NCBI RefSeq assembly: GCF_002014975.1
Contig: NZ_MUXV01000034.1
Span: forward strand, 34,264 to 60,202
From: Moraxella bovis
GTDB taxonomy: Bacteria; Pseudomonadota; Gammaproteobacteria; Pseudomonadales; Moraxellaceae
Direction: 5' to 3'
DNA: 25,939 bases
Position 1 is the stretch's first letter. Each line of letters opens with the position of its first letter. Shown here in pieces: positions 23,704 to 25,939 of the stretch. Both the position numbers and the translations under genes were made by a program. The notes below the pieces were generated by a model, which saw nothing but the letters and a program-made list of their open reading frames with translations, was not told the origin of the DNA and did not search any database.

Positions 23704-25874
23704 AAGCCTTTTTCTATCAGTGTTGCCACGTCTGCCTTGGTGTGCTGACTGTCCCATGTGATGAGTGCTTGTAAGCGACGTTTATAAATCTCGGATAGCA
23801 CGATGTTTTTGACGTTTTCGCCTTGTTTTTTTAATACGTCTTGGAGACGTTGGCATAGAAGTTCGTTAAATAACAGTGCCATTTGTTCCAAATAATGGTG
23901 TTGGTTCAGATAGAAAAACTCACGCCACAGCCTGCTAAGATGGTGTTGTAGCTCCACATTGGGCAGGCTTGCCATGATAAGATGAGCCTTGCCGTCGATG
24001 GCGGGTGCGGATTTGTCATGTAGGTCAAACTGAGCGATAACCCCTGTGTCCGCCATGCCCAAAATCATGTCAATGGCACCAACCAACTCTGCCAAATCAG
24101 TATCAATGTCTTGCCAGTTGGGTAGGGCAGGCACGGACAGCCCTTGGTGTTCTAAGTGAGTCAGATACGGCTTGTGGGCATCCGCCACGCCAGAGTTGGT
24201 CAGTAGGGTGGTTAGGGGGTTGTCTTTGATGATGTGGGGGGCGTAGAGTAAGCACAGATACAGCTGAGTGCTACTGTCCGTCTCTTGGTGGTAGTTGGCG
24301 GTGTCCCGAGCGGTTTGTTTGTGGTTTTTACCACTGAGTCTTGCCCAAAAGTCGTTATTGAGCCACCAGCGAAAACTTGACCCTTTGGGCAGTTTGGCGG
24401 TCAGCTCTTTTAATTCAGCGACCGCTCGGGCTTTATTTTCGGGCAGGGATAAATCATAACGGTTTTGTAGCACGCCATGGATATAATCCGCCATGCTCTG
24501 AGCGTGCGTGATTTGGGCACGCATGGCATCTGCCCCATGAGCCTTGATGTAGGTGTCGGGGTCATGTCCATCAGGCAGGGTGAGAAATTTTAAGGTCTTA
24601 CCATCGGGCAGTACCGGCATGGCAACTTCTAGGGTTCGCCACGCCGCTCGCTGTCCTGCGGTGTCGCCATCAAAGCACAGTGTTAGGGTGTCGTTATATT
24701 TTAATAGCCCTGCAATTTGCTTGTCATTGGCTGCCGTTCCCATTGGAGCGACTGCCCCATAAATTCCTGCTTGGTGCAAGGCGATGACGTCCATGTAGCC
24801 TTCCACCATGAGATAGTTTGCTGCTTTAGCTTGGCGGGCTTCGTACAGCCCATATAGGATGTGCTGTTTGCTAAATACGGGCGACTCCGATGAGTTGATG
24901 TATTTGGGCATCTCATCGCCCAGCGACCGCCCTGCAAAGCCAACCACTCGTCCCTGTCTGTCCTTGATGGGGAAAATCACGCGGTCTCGTAGCAGGTCAA
25001 AATTCCGCCCCTTTTGCGATGTTCTGACCAGTCCTAGAATACGCAAGCCTTCGATGTCGTGGGGAAAAGCCTGCTCCAAATGTTGCCAACCGCTCGGGGC
25101 ATAGCCCAAGCCAAATGTGGCTATCGTCTCATCGCTTAGCCCCCGTGAGACAAAATATGCCTTTGCCGTGGGGTTTTGATGGAGCATGTTTTGATAAAAC
25201 TGGGCGATGGCGGACAGCAGGGTGTACAAATCCCCTTCGCCATTTTGGGGGGGTTGATATGGTGGATTGGTGCTATTAAAAGTGTTATCCGCTTGATAAG
25301 GGAGATTGTTGTAGCTGTCGTTATAACCGCCATTAAAACTGCTGTCAAAGTCGGTGTTAAAGTCGGCATCAAAATCATTGCCATAACTGTCATTAAAATT
25401 ATCAGAAAAATCAGGATAATCATCATTGGCTGACGGAGTGGTATTATCATGATGAGTGGATTGGTTGGTTGTGTGGGTGTTTGTGCTGTCTGTATTGCCT
25501 TGATTTGTCTTTGTGGGTGTTTGGCTGCTGGGGTTTGGGGTTTTGTTTTTGGCGTAGCGGATTTTTTGGGCGAATTTGTCGTCTTTGGGCAGTTCTATGC
25601 CTGTTTGTTCGGACAGATAATCGACCGCTTCTTTGAAAGTCATGCGTTCAAATTCACGCAAAAAGGTGATGGGATTGCCTTTAACGCCACAGCCGAAACA
25701 GTAGTACAGGTTGGTTTGGGGATTGACATAAAATGACGGGTTTTTTTCGCCATGAAACGGACAGCACCCCTTAAACTCACGCCCCGCAGGTTTTAGGGTG
25801 GTGTGTTTTTTGATGATGGCGACCAAATCGGCAGATGAGTTTAGTCGTTCGAGCGTGGTGTCAGGGATTCTCAT
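23700..25874 (-). CDS. dnaG: DNA primase
   Basis: DnaG makes RNA primers at the replication fork with DnaB helicase. The CHC2 zinc-binding domain is at the N-terminus (Cys38, His41 in CCPFH; Cys59, Cys62 in YCFGCG). The RNA polymerase/TOPRIM core carries EGYMDV at 359-364 and the metal-binding DGDTAG at 403-408. The C-terminal third would be the DnaB-binding domain. Length is 724 residues against 581 in E. coli. Most of the excess is an unusual linker of about 105 residues (108-213) between the zinc domain and the core, first Thr/Asn/Gln/Ser-rich, then Asp/Asn/Phe/Tyr-rich, with no predicted fold. ATG 25874 (MRIPDTTLERL) fits the family. Ribosome site is weak. The gene converges with the AEC permease, overlapping its stop by four bases. 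Confidence 0.96.
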   Translation of the reverse strand: MRIPDTTLERLNSSADLVAIIKKHTTLKPAGREFKGCCPFHGEKNPSFYVNPQTNLYYCFGCGVKGNPITFLREFERMTFKEAVDYLSEQTGIELPKDDKFAQKIRYAKNKTPNPSSQTPTKTNQGNTDSTNTHTTNQSTHHDNTTPSANDDYPDFSDNFNDSYGNDFDADFNTDFDSSFNGGYNDSYNNLPYQADNTFNSTNPPYQPPQNGEGDLYTLLSAIAQFYQNMLHQNPTAKAYFVSRGLSDETIATFGLGYAPSGWQHLEQAFPHDIEGLRILGLVRTSQKGRNFDLLRDRVIFPIKDRQGRVVGFAGRSLGDEMPKYINSSESPVFSKQHILYGLYEARQAKAANYLMVEGYMDVIALHQAGIYGAVAPMGTAANDKQIAGLLKYNDTLTLCFDGDTAGQRAAWRTLEVAMPVLPDGKTLKFLTLPDGHDPDTYIKAHGADAMRAQITHAQSMADYIHGVLQNRYDLSLPENKARAVAELKELTAKLPKGSSFRWWLNNDFWARLSGKNHKQTARDTANYHQETDSSTQLYLCLLYAPHIIKDNPLTTLLTNSGVADAHKPYLTHLEHQGLSVPALPNWQDIDTDLAELVGAIDMILGMADTGVIAQFDLHDKSAPAIDGKAHLIMASLPNVELQHHLSRLWREFFYLNQHHYLEQMALLFNELLCQRLQDVLKKQGENVKNIVLSEIYKRRLQALITWDSQHTKADVATLIEKGF

Positions 25875-25896
25875 GCGTGTATCAAATAAAGGGATG

Positions 25897-25939
25897 GGAA
25901 TTTTCCAATTTCAATTTCAATTTTCCAATTTCAATTTTC
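25897..25939. repeat. TTTTCCAATTTCAA direct repeats upstream of dnaG, cut by the window edge
   Basis: TTTTCCAATTTCAA occurs at 25901-25914 and 25921-25934, with an extra TTTCAA between, and a third copy begins at the edge. The array lies 23-65 bases upstream of the dnaG start and probably continues beyond the window. Confidence 0.6.

Noticed and set aside
25136..25450. 104-codon frame overlapping the dnaG linker
   Set aside because: Produced by the repetitive linker codons read in another frame; no independent start signal.
1..25939. CRISPR array, tRNA or rRNA genes, prophage or integrase genes
   Set aside because: None could be seen on either strand; the repeats present are palindromic intergenic elements without regular spacers.

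Overview
The window looks like chromosomal DNA from a gamma-proteobacterium of the Moraxellaceae, most likely a Moraxella. This is an inference from moderate-to-low GC with T-rich promoters, ubiquinone genes (ubiA, ubiB, ubiE), the FFLEELY-like gene, and the style of the proteins. No rRNA or tRNA gene was seen that would settle the taxonomy.

Layout. 1-4780 (+): the 3' end of a siderophore locus, with an IucB/RhbD-type acetyltransferase, a small unknown protein, an RhtX/FptX-like permease and a TonB-dependent receptor, closed by a terminator. 4800-5300: a decaying hemerythrin-like gene and a bidirectional terminator. 5326-12438 (-): glnS, ubiB, ubiE, an unknown gene and lysA. 12626-13525 (+): ubiA, divergent from lysA. 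13714-15267 (-): mnmA followed by a frameshifted DUF805 membrane protein gene. 15377-16859 (+): ispF, an isochorismatase-like hydrolase and grxD. 16934-18601 (+): two tandem paralogous unknown genes and a secreted WG-repeat protein. 18815-20710 (+): mnmG. 20711-22658 (+): an A+T-rich accessory patch with an unknown gene, a TIGR02452 (PARG-like macrodomain) gene broken by two short-repeat frameshifts, and a lipoprotein. 22735-23703 (+): an AEC-family permease. 23700-25874 (-): dnaG, whose stop overlaps that of the permease.

How the genes relate. The left end imports ferric siderophore: outer-membrane receptor, then inner-membrane permease, with the acetyltransferase acting in synthesis. UbiA, UbiE and UbiB belong to ubiquinone synthesis. 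MnmA and MnmG together make the wobble-uridine modification (mnm5)s2U34 of tRNAs including tRNA-Gln, which GlnS charges. IspF supplies isoprenoid precursors that end up in the UbiA prenyl donor. LysA, DnaG and GrxD are housekeeping.

The most unusual features are: three genes caught with disrupting changes (hemerythrin-like with no canonical start codon; DUF805 with a poly-T frameshift beside a 15-bp duplication; TIGR02452 with a GCAA-repeat frameshift and a poly-T frameshift); a family of about 64-bp palindromic MITE-like repeats around mnmG; a DnaG with a roughly 105-residue low-complexity linker; and a perfect 12-bp inverted repeat over the predicted promoter of the AEC permease. I found no CRISPR array, no intact insertion sequence and no clear new defence system.
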